Assembly (NCBI GenBank): GCA_030065095.1
Contig: JASJDP010000004.1
Location: 162,896 to 226,895, forward strand
Direction of reading: 5' to 3'
DNA length: 64,000 bases
Origin: Rhodobacter sp.
GTDB taxonomy: Bacteria > Pseudomonadota > Alphaproteobacteria > Rhodobacterales > Rhodobacteraceae
The notes beneath the pieces were generated by a model, which worked only from the letters and a program-made list of their open reading frames with translations, was not told where the DNA came from and did no database searches. This document shows, one piece after another, positions 44,437 to 51,990 of this stretch (the first letter of the stretch is position 1; every line of letters begins with the position of its first letter). Position numbers and translations under genes: made by a program.

Positions 44437-46134
44437 TCAGGTTCCGACAACCTGCACACTGGTGTTCGGCTCGACCACCACGGTGCCCTTCTTCCCGATG
44501 TGGCTTTCCACCACGTCCCAGATCTGCGGGCCTTCGGTGCCCTCGTTGACGCTGGCCCAGCCCGCGACGACATAGGATTTGGCCGGATCGATCGGCTCGC
44601 CCGTCTTGAGTAGCGTCAGGTCGCTGAACCGCTCGCCCTGCGGCTTGCCGACATCGATGCGATAGCCCATGCCGCCGATCCGCACCATATCGCCGCCCTG
44701 CTGGTAGTAGGGGTCGGGGTTGAACAGGTTGTCGCCCACGTCCTCGAGGATCACCTTGATGAATTCCCCGGTCATTTCCGTCCGGTACGCCTGGCCGTAG
44801 GTCATCGAGGTCACGTTCCAGATATCCTCGCGCGTGATCTCCTGCCCCGGCAGGATCGACGGGCCCCAGCGCACGCCGGGCGACATGGCGATATCGGCGT
44901 CGCGTTCCTCGATCAGCGCCTGACAGATCAGATCGTCCCAGGAGCCGTTGAAATTGCCGCGGCGGTAGAGCAGCGAATCGGTGGTGCCGATCACCTCGGT
45001 CAGCTCGGCCTCGTAGGGTGCGCGCTGTTCGTCGATCACCGCGGTCACCGCCGGGTCGGGTGCGATGACATCGCTGAAGACCGGGATCAGCTTGTGCCGG
45101 AAGCCCATCATCCGGCCCTCGCGGACGTCGAGGTCGACCCGGCTGACGAATTTGCCGTTGGACCCGGAGGCGATGATGATCGTCTCGCCCACCAGCACCG
45201 GCTCGGGCAGCGCGTCGTGGGTGTGGCCCGACAGGATCACGTCGATGCCGGTGACGTTGCCCGCCATCTTCTTGTCGACATCGAACCCGTTGTGGCTGAG
45301 CACCACGACCAGTTCCGCCCCTTCGCCGCGCGCTTCGTCCACCATCTCCTGCATCCGCTCCTGACGGATGCCGAACGAATATTCCGGGAACATCCAGCGC
45401 GGATTGGCGATTGGCATATAAGGAAAGGCCTGGCCGATCACGGCGATCTTCACGCCGCCGCGTTCGAAGACGGTGTAGCTTTCGAAGTCCTCCGCCGGTT
45501 CGTCCCATTCGGCGTCGAAGATGTTCTGGCCAAGGGCCGCGAACGGAAGGTCCTCGAGGATTTCAAGCACCCGGTCGGAGCCCAGCGTGAACTCCCAGTG
45601 AAAGGTCATCGCGTCGGGCTTCAGCGCGTTCATCACGTTGACCATGTCGGCGCCTTGCGTGTGATAGCAGGTATAGGACCCATGCCAGGTGTCGCCGCCA
45701 TCCAGCAGCAGGGCGTCGGGCCGGTCGGCGCGGATCGCGTTGATGACCGTCGAGACACGGTCCAGCCCGCCGACCTTGCCATAGGTTTGCGCCAGCGCCG
45801 CGAAATCCTCGTATGTCAACGCATAGGCCGAGGGCGAGCCGTCGTCGATGCCGTAGAGCTTGCGGAACTGCGCGCCGGTGATATGCGGCACCTGCCCGCG
45901 CGCGGCCCCGACGCCCAGATTGATCTCGGGCTCGCGGAAATAGATCGGCTTCATCTGCGCGTGGATGTCGGTGACATGGATCAGGCTGACATTGCCGAAC
46001 GTGTCGAACTGCAGAAGCTGATCCTGCGTCAACGCCTGCTGTGCCGCCAGCCGCGACCAGTTGCCGAAGGACGAGGCGCCCAGAATGGCCGAGGCCGCCA
46101 TGCTGGTCTGCAGGAAATCACGGCGAGAGATCAT
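44437..46134 (-). CDS. soxB: SoxB, sulfate thioesterase/thiosulfohydrolase
   Basis: A 565-residue dinuclear-manganese enzyme that hydrolyses sulfate from the SoxY-bound cysteine S-thiosulfonate. Tat signal MISRRDFLQTSMAASAILGA. Metal ligands of the metallophosphatase-like domain are seen in HVTDIHAQMKPIYFREPEIN, LLDGGDTWHGSYTCYH, VVLSHNGFDVDKK and VILSGHTHDALPEPV; a 5'-nucleotidase-type C-terminal domain follows. It begins 112 nt after soxA, behind a strong terminator, so it needs its own promoter. Confidence 0.96.
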   Translation of the reverse strand: MISRRDFLQTSMAASAILGASSFGNWSRLAAQQALTQDQLLQFDTFGNVSLIHVTDIHAQMKPIYFREPEINLGVGAARGQVPHITGAQFRKLYGIDDGSPSAYALTYEDFAALAQTYGKVGGLDRVSTVINAIRADRPDALLLDGGDTWHGSYTCYHTQGADMVNVMNALKPDAMTFHWEFTLGSDRVLEILEDLPFAALGQNIFDAEWDEPAEDFESYTVFERGGVKIAVIGQAFPYMPIANPRWMFPEYSFGIRQERMQEMVDEARGEGAELVVVLSHNGFDVDKKMAGNVTGIDVILSGHTHDALPEPVLVGETIIIASGSNGKFVSRVDLDVREGRMMGFRHKLIPVFSDVIAPDPAVTAVIDEQRAPYEAELTEVIGTTDSLLYRRGNFNGSWDDLICQALIEERDADIAMSPGVRWGPSILPGQEITREDIWNVTSMTYGQAYRTEMTGEFIKVILEDVGDNLFNPDPYYQQGGDMVRIGGMGYRIDVGKPQGERFSDLTLLKTGEPIDPAKSYVVAGWASVNEGTEGPQIWDVVESHIGKKGTVVVEPNTSVQVVGT

Positions 46135-46174
46135 CTGGGCAGCTTTCTTTTTGCTTCAGTCCGCGCAAGAACAT

Positions 46175-46190
46175 ATGCGTGTAACTGAAT
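46175..46190 (-). promoter_or_regulatory. Candidate SoxR operator upstream of soxB
   Basis: ATGCGTGTAACTGAAT (plus-strand reading) fits ATTCA-N6-TGAAT at 8 of 10 positions and carries the ACTGAAT core. It lies between the soxA terminator and the soxB start. Confidence 0.35.
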
Positions 46191-46205
46191 GTTTTTGCGT
46201 AGAAA

Positions 46206-46237
46206 AAGCCCGCGCCCGGTTTCCCCGGCGCGGGCTT
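46206..46237 (-). terminator. Intrinsic terminator after soxA
   Basis: AAGCCCGCGCC and GGCGCGGGCTT form an 11-bp GC-rich stem, extended toward the loop, followed by U5 in the transcript of the minus strand. It begins 9 nt after the soxA stop and is the clearest Rho-independent terminator in the window, dividing soxXYZA from soxB. Confidence 0.85.
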
Positions 46238-46245
46238 GGTTGCGA

Positions 46246-47097
46246 TTACTGGCGGACCGCAGGCGTTTCGACCGACAGCCCGTTGCTGCGCGAGGCGACG
46301 TAAAGCTCCAGCGCGCGGAACTCGTCGGACCCTTCGGCGAAGGTATGCGCCCGGGTGTCGCGGATGCAGCCGCGGAAGCGGTTGTGCTTCGAGATCAGCT
46401 TGGCCTGCTTCAGACGGTAGGTCGGAAAGCCGTTGATTTGACCCTGGCTCAGGTGGTCGGCCCGGATCATCATGCCATAGCTGTCTTCGTGGCAGTTGGC
46501 GCAGGACAGCTCCAGTTGGCCATAGCGGGTATAGTACATCTCTTTGCCCTTCTCCCAGAAGGGCGCCGCCTCGCCGTCGATGGCAACATTCATCGGCATG
46601 CCGCGCGACTGCAGCCCGATCAGGGCGACCATCGCCTGCATTTCCGGCCCCGACCATTTCCAGGGCTCGGCGCCCATGGCCTTGGCGCGATGCGCGTTCA
46701 GCAGGTCCTCCATTGTCGTCAGCTTGCCGCCGATGACCTTCGGCATCGTGGCCGACAGACCGGCGAACTGCTCTGGCCCGTCCTCGTGACAGGACGAACA
46801 GGACTTGCCTTCGGTGCCATCGACGGTCTCGAAATATTCAAGCGCCTGGTCGACGAAGATCATCGCCGGGTTCTCGAAATCGTCGATCTGCAGGGCCTGT
46901 GTCTCGTCGGTGCGGAAACGCCAGCCCGAATAGATCGTGTCGAACGCATCCTGCAGGTGCGCCGGAGCCGCGGTCTCGGTGACCATGTTCAGCTCTTCGT
47001 TGATCATCAGGTTGTCGTCGTCCGGACCGGCAAGCGCTGGCGTGGCAACGACTGCCGCCAGCGCAATCGCCGAGGCCAGTTTCTTGGCTGCGTTCAT
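46246..47097 (-). CDS. soxA: SoxA, di-haem subunit of the SoxXA cytochrome
   Basis: A 283-residue periplasmic cytochrome that joins thiosulfate to SoxY with SoxX. Signal peptide ASAIALAAVVATPALAGPDD; two haem sites, CSSCH (about 101) and CANCH (about 201). The catalytic Cys haem ligand, which becomes persulfide-modified, is in RGCIRDTRAHTF. Length matches di-haem SoxA. It ends 9 nt before a strong intrinsic terminator, so it is the last gene of a soxXYZA transcript. Confidence 0.95.
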   Translation of the reverse strand: MNAAKKLASAIALAAVVATPALAGPDDDNLMINEELNMVTETAAPAHLQDAFDTIYSGWRFRTDETQALQIDDFENPAMIFVDQALEYFETVDGTEGKSCSSCHEDGPEQFAGLSATMPKVIGGKLTTMEDLLNAHRAKAMGAEPWKWSGPEMQAMVALIGLQSRGMPMNVAIDGEAAPFWEKGKEMYYTRYGQLELSCANCHEDSYGMMIRADHLSQGQINGFPTYRLKQAKLISKHNRFRGCIRDTRAHTFAEGSDEFRALELYVASRSNGLSVETPAVRQ

Positions 47098-47124
47098 AAA
47101 GTTCCTCCCTGTCCGCGCGCTTTC

Positions 47125-47454
47125 TCAGCTGGCTTCGATCTTCTTCGAGGTCGTGTAGACGTCGCCGTCATCGTCGTACCAGGTGAAGGTGAACTCGCCC
47201 GATTCCGGCACCTTCGCCTCGAACTCGAAGAACGGGTTCGTCGAGATCGCAGGATCGAGCGTCACGTCGATCACCGTCTCGCCGTTGAACTCGCAGACGA
47301 AGCGGTTGATGATCGACCGCGGGATGACGTTGCCGGATTTGTCCTTGCGCTGGCCCGATTCCATCTTGTGCGAAATCAGGGTCTTGATCGTGATCGTGTC
47401 CCCGGCCGAGGCTTTCTTGGGGACTTTCACGCGGGGTTTGACACCAGATGCCAT
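47125..47454 (-). CDS. soxZ: SoxZ, sulfur-carrier partner protein
   Basis: A 109-residue immunoglobulin-like protein (KVPKKASAGDTITIKTLISH, RSIINRFVCEFNGETVIDVT, ATNP-type region DPAISTNPFFEF, ESGEFTFTWYDDDGDVYTTS). It lacks a signal peptide and is known to be exported as a complex with the Tat substrate SoxY. It supports SoxY in carrying sulfur intermediates. Lies 48 nt after soxY and 27 nt before soxA. Confidence 0.95.
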   Translation of the reverse strand: MASGVKPRVKVPKKASAGDTITIKTLISHKMESGQRKDKSGNVIPRSIINRFVCEFNGETVIDVTLDPAISTNPFFEFEAKVPESGEFTFTWYDDDGDVYTTSKKIEAS

Positions 47455-47502
47455 GTTCTTTTCTCCTCAGGCGCCTGCCCGTCCGGGCGGCGCGTCAAAA
47501 TG

Positions 47503-47922
47503 TTAGCCGCCGCAGCCGCCGATGGTGACCTTCACGGTCGCAGACGCCTTGGCGAACGAGCCGTCGGCCATCTTCGCGACCGCGATGACGTCCTGCGTGC
47601 CGGCCAGACGGATCCGGGTGGACGCGGAATGCGCGCCGGCCAGCGGGCCAAAGTTGAACGTGGCGACCTCGGGGCGCGGGTTGCCCGCGGCCAGAACCAT
47701 GATCGAGACCGCACCAGGCGCCTCGACACCGATCGGCACGGTGTTGCCGTTTTCGGCGATCTCGGGTGCGGTCAGGGTCACGCCACCCTCGCCGACCGGC
47801 GCGCCGCCGGTGAATTCGGCAATCTTGTCGTCCGCCAACGAGGCCGAGGCGCGGAACGGCAGCAGGGTCAGTGCGGCCGCACCAAGCCCCAATGCCAACG
47901 TATCGCGTCGTGTCAGTTGCAT
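47503..47922 (-). CDS. soxY: SoxY, thiosulfate-oxidation sulfur carrier
   Basis: A 139-residue periplasmic carrier. A Tat signal (LTRRDTLALGLGAAALTLLP) is followed by a beta-sandwich domain. The C-terminus is TIGGCGG, the flexible swinging arm whose Cys carries the sulfur substrate through the Sox cycle. This invariant ending makes the call secure. Located between soxX and soxZ as in Paracoccus. Confidence 0.97.
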   Translation of the reverse strand: MQLTRRDTLALGLGAAALTLLPFRASASLADDKIAEFTGGAPVGEGGVTLTAPEIAENGNTVPIGVEAPGAVSIMVLAAGNPRPEVATFNFGPLAGAHSASTRIRLAGTQDVIAVAKMADGSFAKASATVKVTIGGCGG

Positions 47923-47960
47923 GCTTGTCTCCTTGGAAAGCGTCCCTCGGGTTTTCCGGG

Positions 47961-48437
47961 TTATTCTTCTTTCAGTGTCATCAGGTAGGCGACGACGTCT
48001 TCGATTTCCTGCGCGGTCAGCAGCGGTGCGACGTCGCCCTCATGCGCCTTGCCGGTATAGGCGTTGCCCAGCCGGACGAAGCCATCGGTCTTGTAGAACG
48101 AAGGCATCATGGTCCCCTCGAACATCATCTTCGCGTTGGCGACGATGCCGCGCAGCTCTGCCTCGGTCCAGCGGTCGGCGGCGCCGTCCAGTGTCGGGCC
48201 GATTTCGCCGTGGAACGGCAGGTCCTTGAGATCCGTGACGGCGTGGCAGGCGATGCAGTTGCCGGCACCCTTGTTCATGATCTTCCGGCCGCTGTCGACA
48301 TCGCCCGGCGCGCCGCCGGTCAACGACGTCGCGACGGCGCCATCGTCATAAACCACATCCATCGGCGCGATCATCTCGGCGGCGGCCGTGCCGGCACCGA
48401 AAACCAGTACCGCCATCGTCATCAGAGTACGATTCAT
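47961..48437 (-). CDS. soxX: SoxX, mono-haem subunit of the SoxXA cytochrome
   Basis: A 158-residue periplasmic cytochrome with signal peptide MNRTLMTMAVLVFGAGTAAA and one haem motif CIACHAVTDL near residue 70. The downstream methionine ligand is likely in AKMMFEGTMMPSFYKTDGFV. With SoxA it forms the enzyme that attaches thiosulfate to SoxY. It opens the soxXYZA unit; the 173-nt gap before it holds a perfect candidate repressor site. Confidence 0.95.
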   Translation of the reverse strand: MNRTLMTMAVLVFGAGTAAAEMIAPMDVVYDDGAVATSLTGGAPGDVDSGRKIMNKGAGNCIACHAVTDLKDLPFHGEIGPTLDGAADRWTEAELRGIVANAKMMFEGTMMPSFYKTDGFVRLGNAYTGKAHEGDVAPLLTAQEIEDVVAYLMTLKEE

Positions 48438-48501
48438 GGTTCCTCCCTAGACCCTGTTTCGCAACAAACTAACGTGAGGGCGGGAGATTCCGCAACAATA
48501 A

Positions 48502-48517
48502 ATTCAAGAAACTGAAT
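48502..48517 (-). promoter_or_regulatory. Candidate SoxR operator in the soxW-soxX gap
   Basis: ATTCAAGAAACTGAAT is a perfect ATTCA-N6-TGAAT inverted repeat (six bases per arm if the flanking A and T are counted). It overlaps a weak -10-like TAATTC that follows TTGGCC by 16 nt on the minus strand, placing it to block soxX transcription. The soxW-soxX gap is a binding region reported for SoxR in a related sox cluster. Confidence 0.55.
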
Positions 48518-48610
48518 TACACTATTTGACGCATTGGCCAAACGCGTTAATTCGAAAGGGTTTTCACCATCGGGCGAGACCCCTGAAACGGCCCCGCCGG
48601 GTCTGGGGCG

Positions 48611-49192
48611 CTAATCGAACGAGCCGTCGTTGCGCTCCTGAATGCGCCGTGCGTGATAGCGCTGAAAGTCCTCTTCCTCCTGATCGAGATAGCGTTTCTC
48701 GGCTACCCAGGTCAGCATGTCCAGCGTCGTGCCGGCCCCAAAGGCGCCGGGCATGATCGACACGGCCGCCTGCTGGGCGGTCATGCCGTCTTCGACCTCT
48801 TCCGGCAAAAACAGCATCGTGGGCGTGAACAGCAATCCCCATTTCCGCGCCATCTCGCGTTCTTCCAGCGTCTCGCCGTCGAAATCGGTGACTTCGGTCG
48901 ACCCGTGCAGGTTCATCTGGATCACAAAGTAGTTGTCGCCGATGAACCGGGCGACCTCTTCGCGCGGGAACACCTCCTCGTGCATCTTGGTGCAGTAGAT
49001 GCAGCCGCGCTGTTCCACCATGATCAGCAGGCGCTTGCCCTCGGCATTGGCCTCGTCGAGGTCTTCGGCCAGATCCTTGAACGTGTCGCGCATCCAGTCG
49101 GTCTTGTGCAGGCCGTCATCGCCCATTTCGGCGGCGAAGACCGGCATCGACAAGGCGATACATGCGGCGGCGGCCCATTTCAGCGGTGTCAT
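48611..49192 (-). CDS. soxW: SoxW, periplasmic thioredoxin
   Basis: A 193-residue thioredoxin-fold protein with signal peptide WAAAACIALSMPVFAAEMGD and active-site CIYC in EQRGCIYCTKMHEEVFPREE. The later TPTMLFLPEEVEDG contains the cis-proline of the fold. In Sox clusters it receives electrons from SoxV and reduces periplasmic partners, supporting full Sox activity. It starts 17 nt after soxV, so both are one unit. Confidence 0.93.
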   Translation of the reverse strand: MTPLKWAAAACIALSMPVFAAEMGDDGLHKTDWMRDTFKDLAEDLDEANAEGKRLLIMVEQRGCIYCTKMHEEVFPREEVARFIGDNYFVIQMNLHGSTEVTDFDGETLEEREMARKWGLLFTPTMLFLPEEVEDGMTAQQAAVSIMPGAFGAGTTLDMLTWVAEKRYLDQEEEDFQRYHARRIQERNDGSFD

Positions 49193-49209
49193 GTCAACTC
49201 CTCCTCAGT

Positions 49210-49950
49210 TCAGCCCACGGCGGCGAAGCCGGGGAACCAGCGGATCATCGCATCGGCGATCAGGTTCACGGTATCGGTTGCGATCAAGACCGCAAAGACA
49301 ATCAGCATGCCGCCCATGACCTTTTCGACGTGGCCCAGGTAGCGCCGGTTGCGTTGCATCCAGGCAAGAAACGGCTTGGCAAAGATCGCGGCGATCACGA
49401 ACGGCGCGGTCATCGCCAGCCCGTAGACCAGCAACAGCGCCCCGCCCCGGGCCAGGTCGCCCATGCCCGAAGCGATCATCAGGATCGAGGCCAGCGCCGG
49501 CCCGACACAGGGCGTCCAGCCAAAGCCGAAGGCCAGCCCCATGACATAGGCACCCAGCACCGTCCGGGGTTCCGCCGAGCTTTCGATCCGCGCCTCGCGG
49601 TAGAGCAGCGGGATCCTGACGATGCCCAGGAAATGCAGCCCGAAGACGAACAGCACCGCCGCCGCCACATAGCTCAGCGGCTGTTTCCACTGCGCGAACG
49701 CCTGCCCCAGGGCCGTCGCCCCCATGCCCAGAAGCACGAAGATCGTCGTCACACCAAGCGCAAAGAACACCGCCGACAGCACCAGCCGAAACTGCGCATG
49801 CGCCGCGATCGCCCCGTCGCTGCGCAGCTCTGCCATGGAAATCCCGGCCATGTAGCACAGGTAGAACGGAACCATCGGCAGGATGCACGGCGTGAAGAAC
49901 GACAACAAGCCCGCCAGCGCCGCGCCGGCAAAGGAGACGTCCAGCAGCAT
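49210..49950 (-). CDS. soxV: SoxV, CcdA-like membrane thiol transporter
   Basis: A 246-residue membrane protein with about six helices of the CcdA/DsbD-beta type. The two redox cysteines are in FFTPCILPMVPFYLCYMAG and FGWTPCVGPALASILMIA. It moves electrons from cytoplasmic thioredoxin to periplasmic SoxW. AAGGA lies 11 nt before ATG 49950. First gene of the minus-strand part of the cluster, divergent from soxS across a 74-nt gap. Confidence 0.95.
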   Translation of the reverse strand: MLLDVSFAGAALAGLLSFFTPCILPMVPFYLCYMAGISMAELRSDGAIAAHAQFRLVLSAVFFALGVTTIFVLLGMGATALGQAFAQWKQPLSYVAAAVLFVFGLHFLGIVRIPLLYREARIESSAEPRTVLGAYVMGLAFGFGWTPCVGPALASILMIASGMGDLARGGALLLVYGLAMTAPFVIAAIFAKPFLAWMQRNRRYLGHVEKVMGGMLIVFAVLIATDTVNLIADAMIRWFPGFAAVG

Positions 49951-49971
49951 TTCGGCCGTTTTCCTTGATTA

Positions 49972-50013
49972 ATTCACATATTCAGATTAGGTTTTGTTTG
50001 CGCCCGCAGTCAA
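49972..50013 (-). promoter_or_regulatory. Possible soxV promoter with overlapping ATTCA/TGAAT half-sites
   Basis: On the minus strand TTGACT (50008-50013) lies 18 nt from TAATCT (49984-49989), followed by two direct TGAAT half-sites (within 49972-49985). The palindrome seen at the other sox sites is incomplete here. The soxS-soxV gap is the other region known for SoxR binding in a related cluster, so a weak or variant operator is possible. Confidence 0.3.
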
Positions 50014-50024
50014 TCGGTTCATTC

Positions 50025-50390
50025 ATGCTTCGACCTCTCGCCTTGCTCTGTTTCGCCGTGTTGGTGGCGGCGGCGCCGCTGCGGGCGGCGGAGTTGGTCA
50101 TGGTCGAAGAGCCCGGTTGCATCTACTGCGCGCGGTGGAACACCGAGATCTCCGAGATCTATCCCAAGACCCCCGAGGGGCGGGCGGCGCCGCTGGTGCG
50201 GGTGCAGAAACGGTCGCCCGAGCTTGAAGGTTACTCGCTGGCCCGGCCCGTGGCGTTCACGCCGACCTTCCTGCTGATCGACGACAATGTCGAACTTGCC
50301 CGGATCGAGGGTTATCCCGGCGAAGACTTCTTTTGGGGATTGCTGGCGATGTTTCTGACACGCCATGTCGGGTTCGAAGGCACGTCGTGA
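50025..50390 (+). CDS. soxS: SoxS, periplasmic thioredoxin-like protein
   Basis: A 121-residue thioredoxin-fold protein with signal peptide MLRPLALLCFAVLVAAAPLR and a CxxC site in VEEPGCIYCARWNTEIS. PVAFTPTFLLIDDNVELARI is the cis-proline region. In Paracoccus, SoxS activates the SoxYZ carrier by reducing it. ATG 50025 begins the signal peptide; earlier in-frame codons lie in the control region. Divergent from soxV and followed by soxR. Confidence 0.92.
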   Translation: MLRPLALLCFAVLVAAAPLRAAELVMVEEPGCIYCARWNTEISEIYPKTPEGRAAPLVRVQKRSPELEGYSLARPVAFTPTFLLIDDNVELARIEGYPGEDFFWGLLAMFLTRHVGFEGTS

Positions 50391-50476
50391 CGCAGAACCT
50401 TGACGCATCCCCCCCGAACGCGGCTATTGAAATCCATCCTGGCTTGGCCGGGCAAGAACAGAACGGAGATACGGCC

Positions 50477-50815
50477 ATGGCCCTGCCGGTGATCACCGAA
50501 GACATGACGGACGAGGAAATGGACCGGATCGCGCAAAGCGCGTGCGATGCCTCGAATTTCCTCAAGGCGATCAGCCATGAAGGCCGGCTGATGATCCTGT
50601 GCCATCTGGTGACCGGCGAGAAATCGGTGACCGAACTCGAGGACCTGCTGTCGGCGCGCCAGGCGGCGGTGTCGCAGCAGCTTGCGCGCCTGCGCCTCGA
50701 AGGGCTGGTGACGCCCCGGAGGGACGGCAAGACGATCTACTACTCCTTGACAGACGATCGTCCCAAGCGAATGCTGGAGACGATCTACGATCTGTTCTGT
50801 GCAGACGCGGATTAG
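50477..50815 (+). CDS. soxR: SoxR, ArsR-family sulfur-responsive repressor
   Basis: A 112-residue winged-helix repressor: KAISHEGRLMILCHLVTGEK, ELEDLLSARQAAVSQQLARL (recognition helix) and GLVTPRRDGKTIYYSLTDD (wing). Cys42 (ILCHL) and Cys108 (DLFCADAD) correspond to the cysteine pair of SqrR and BigR that forms a tetrasulfide-type bridge with persulfides; Cys23 is extra. It should release sox promoters when reactive sulfur is present. ATG 50477 has GGAG upstream. It sits 86 nt after soxS. Confidence 0.92.
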   Translation: MALPVITEDMTDEEMDRIAQSACDASNFLKAISHEGRLMILCHLVTGEKSVTELEDLLSARQAAVSQQLARLRLEGLVTPRRDGKTIYYSLTDDRPKRMLETIYDLFCADAD

Positions 50816-50873
50816 GCAGCCCTGACAACAGCCAAGATGCCGCTGGGACGCCTCTGACAAGGGAGGGAACCCC

Positions 50874-51926
50874 ATGATCTCAGGAATCGACGAGTCGGTG
50901 CTCGTGGCTCTGGTCGGGCTTTTCGGCGGGGTGCTGCTGGGCCTTGCCGCGCGGCTGGGACGGTTCTGCACCCTCGGCGCGATCGAGGATTTCCTGTATC
51001 AGGGCAGCAGTCTGCGCCTGCGGATGTGGGGCATCGCGATTGCCTCGGCGATTATCGGCAGCTTTGCCCTGATCGGCGCCGGCTGGCTGCCCGTCGAAAA
51101 GACCCTTTACCTGTCGCAGGGCTGGTACCCGGTGGCCAGCGTCGCCGGCGGGCTTTTGTTCGGCTACGGCATGGCGCTGGCGGGCAATTGCGGCTTCGGC
51201 GCCCTGGCGCGGCTTGGCGGCGGCGACCTGCGCGCCTTCGTGATCGTCGTGGTGATGGGATTTTCCGCGTATGTCACCCTCTCCGGCCCGCTGGCCTCGT
51301 TGCGGGTCTGGCTGTTCCCGCCGGCCGAGGCCGCGGCGCCCCAGAGCGTCGCGTATCTGCTGGGCGCGGCATCGGGTTTGTCGCCCGTTGTGATAGGTCT
51401 GGCGACGGGGGCGTTCCTTATGATCGGCGCCCTGGCGTCTAGGCCGCTTCTGGCCAAACCGGCGGCGGTCTTCTGGTCGCTGGTCGTCGGTCTTGCGGTG
51501 GTATCGGGCTGGGCCGGGTCCGCCTGGCTGGCAAACGCGAGCTTCGACGCCGTGCCTGTTTCCTCGCACAGCTTTTCCGCCCCCATCGGCGAGACGATGC
51601 TTTATGCCATGACCTCGTCCGGCAATGCGCTCAGCTTCGGTGTCGGATCGGTCACGGGCGTTTGTTTCGGCGCCTTCATCGGCTCGCTGATCAAGGGCCA
51701 TTTTCGATGGGAGGCCTGCGAGGATCCGCGCGAATTGCGCCGGCAGATCTTCGGCGCGGGCCTGATGGGCGTCGGCGCGGTATTGGCCGTCGGCTGTACC
51801 GTGGGACAGGGCATCTCGGCCTTTTCGCTCCTCGCCTTTTCGGCCCCGGTGACCTTTCTGGCGATCGTTGCCGGGGCGGCGATCGGCCTGCGCCAGCTGA
51901 TCGAGGGGTTCGCGGCGGTGCATTGA
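50874..51926 (+). CDS. YeeE/YedE-family sulfur-compound transporter (SoxT-like)
   Basis: A 350-residue membrane protein with about nine or ten helices. Family signatures with conserved Cys are AARLGRFCTLGAIEDFLYQG, GMALAGNCGFGALARLGGG and AVGCTVGQGISAFSLLAFSA. Relatives (TsuA, PmpA/B, SoxT) import thiosulfate or related sulfur through a thiol-relay path. Placed 58 nt after soxR with GGGAGGG before its ATG, it should serve uptake of sulfur species, perhaps also signalling to SoxR. Confidence 0.9.
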   Translation: MISGIDESVLVALVGLFGGVLLGLAARLGRFCTLGAIEDFLYQGSSLRLRMWGIAIASAIIGSFALIGAGWLPVEKTLYLSQGWYPVASVAGGLLFGYGMALAGNCGFGALARLGGGDLRAFVIVVVMGFSAYVTLSGPLASLRVWLFPPAEAAAPQSVAYLLGAASGLSPVVIGLATGAFLMIGALASRPLLAKPAAVFWSLVVGLAVVSGWAGSAWLANASFDAVPVSSHSFSAPIGETMLYAMTSSGNALSFGVGSVTGVCFGAFIGSLIKGHFRWEACEDPRELRRQIFGAGLMGVGAVLAVGCTVGQGISAFSLLAFSAPVTFLAIVAGAAIGLRQLIEGFAAVH

Positions 51927-51990
51927 GGCTGCGGGCTTCACCCCACTTCGCCCCCCGCCCCGCGGTCAAATCCAACCGGTCGCCGGAGCC

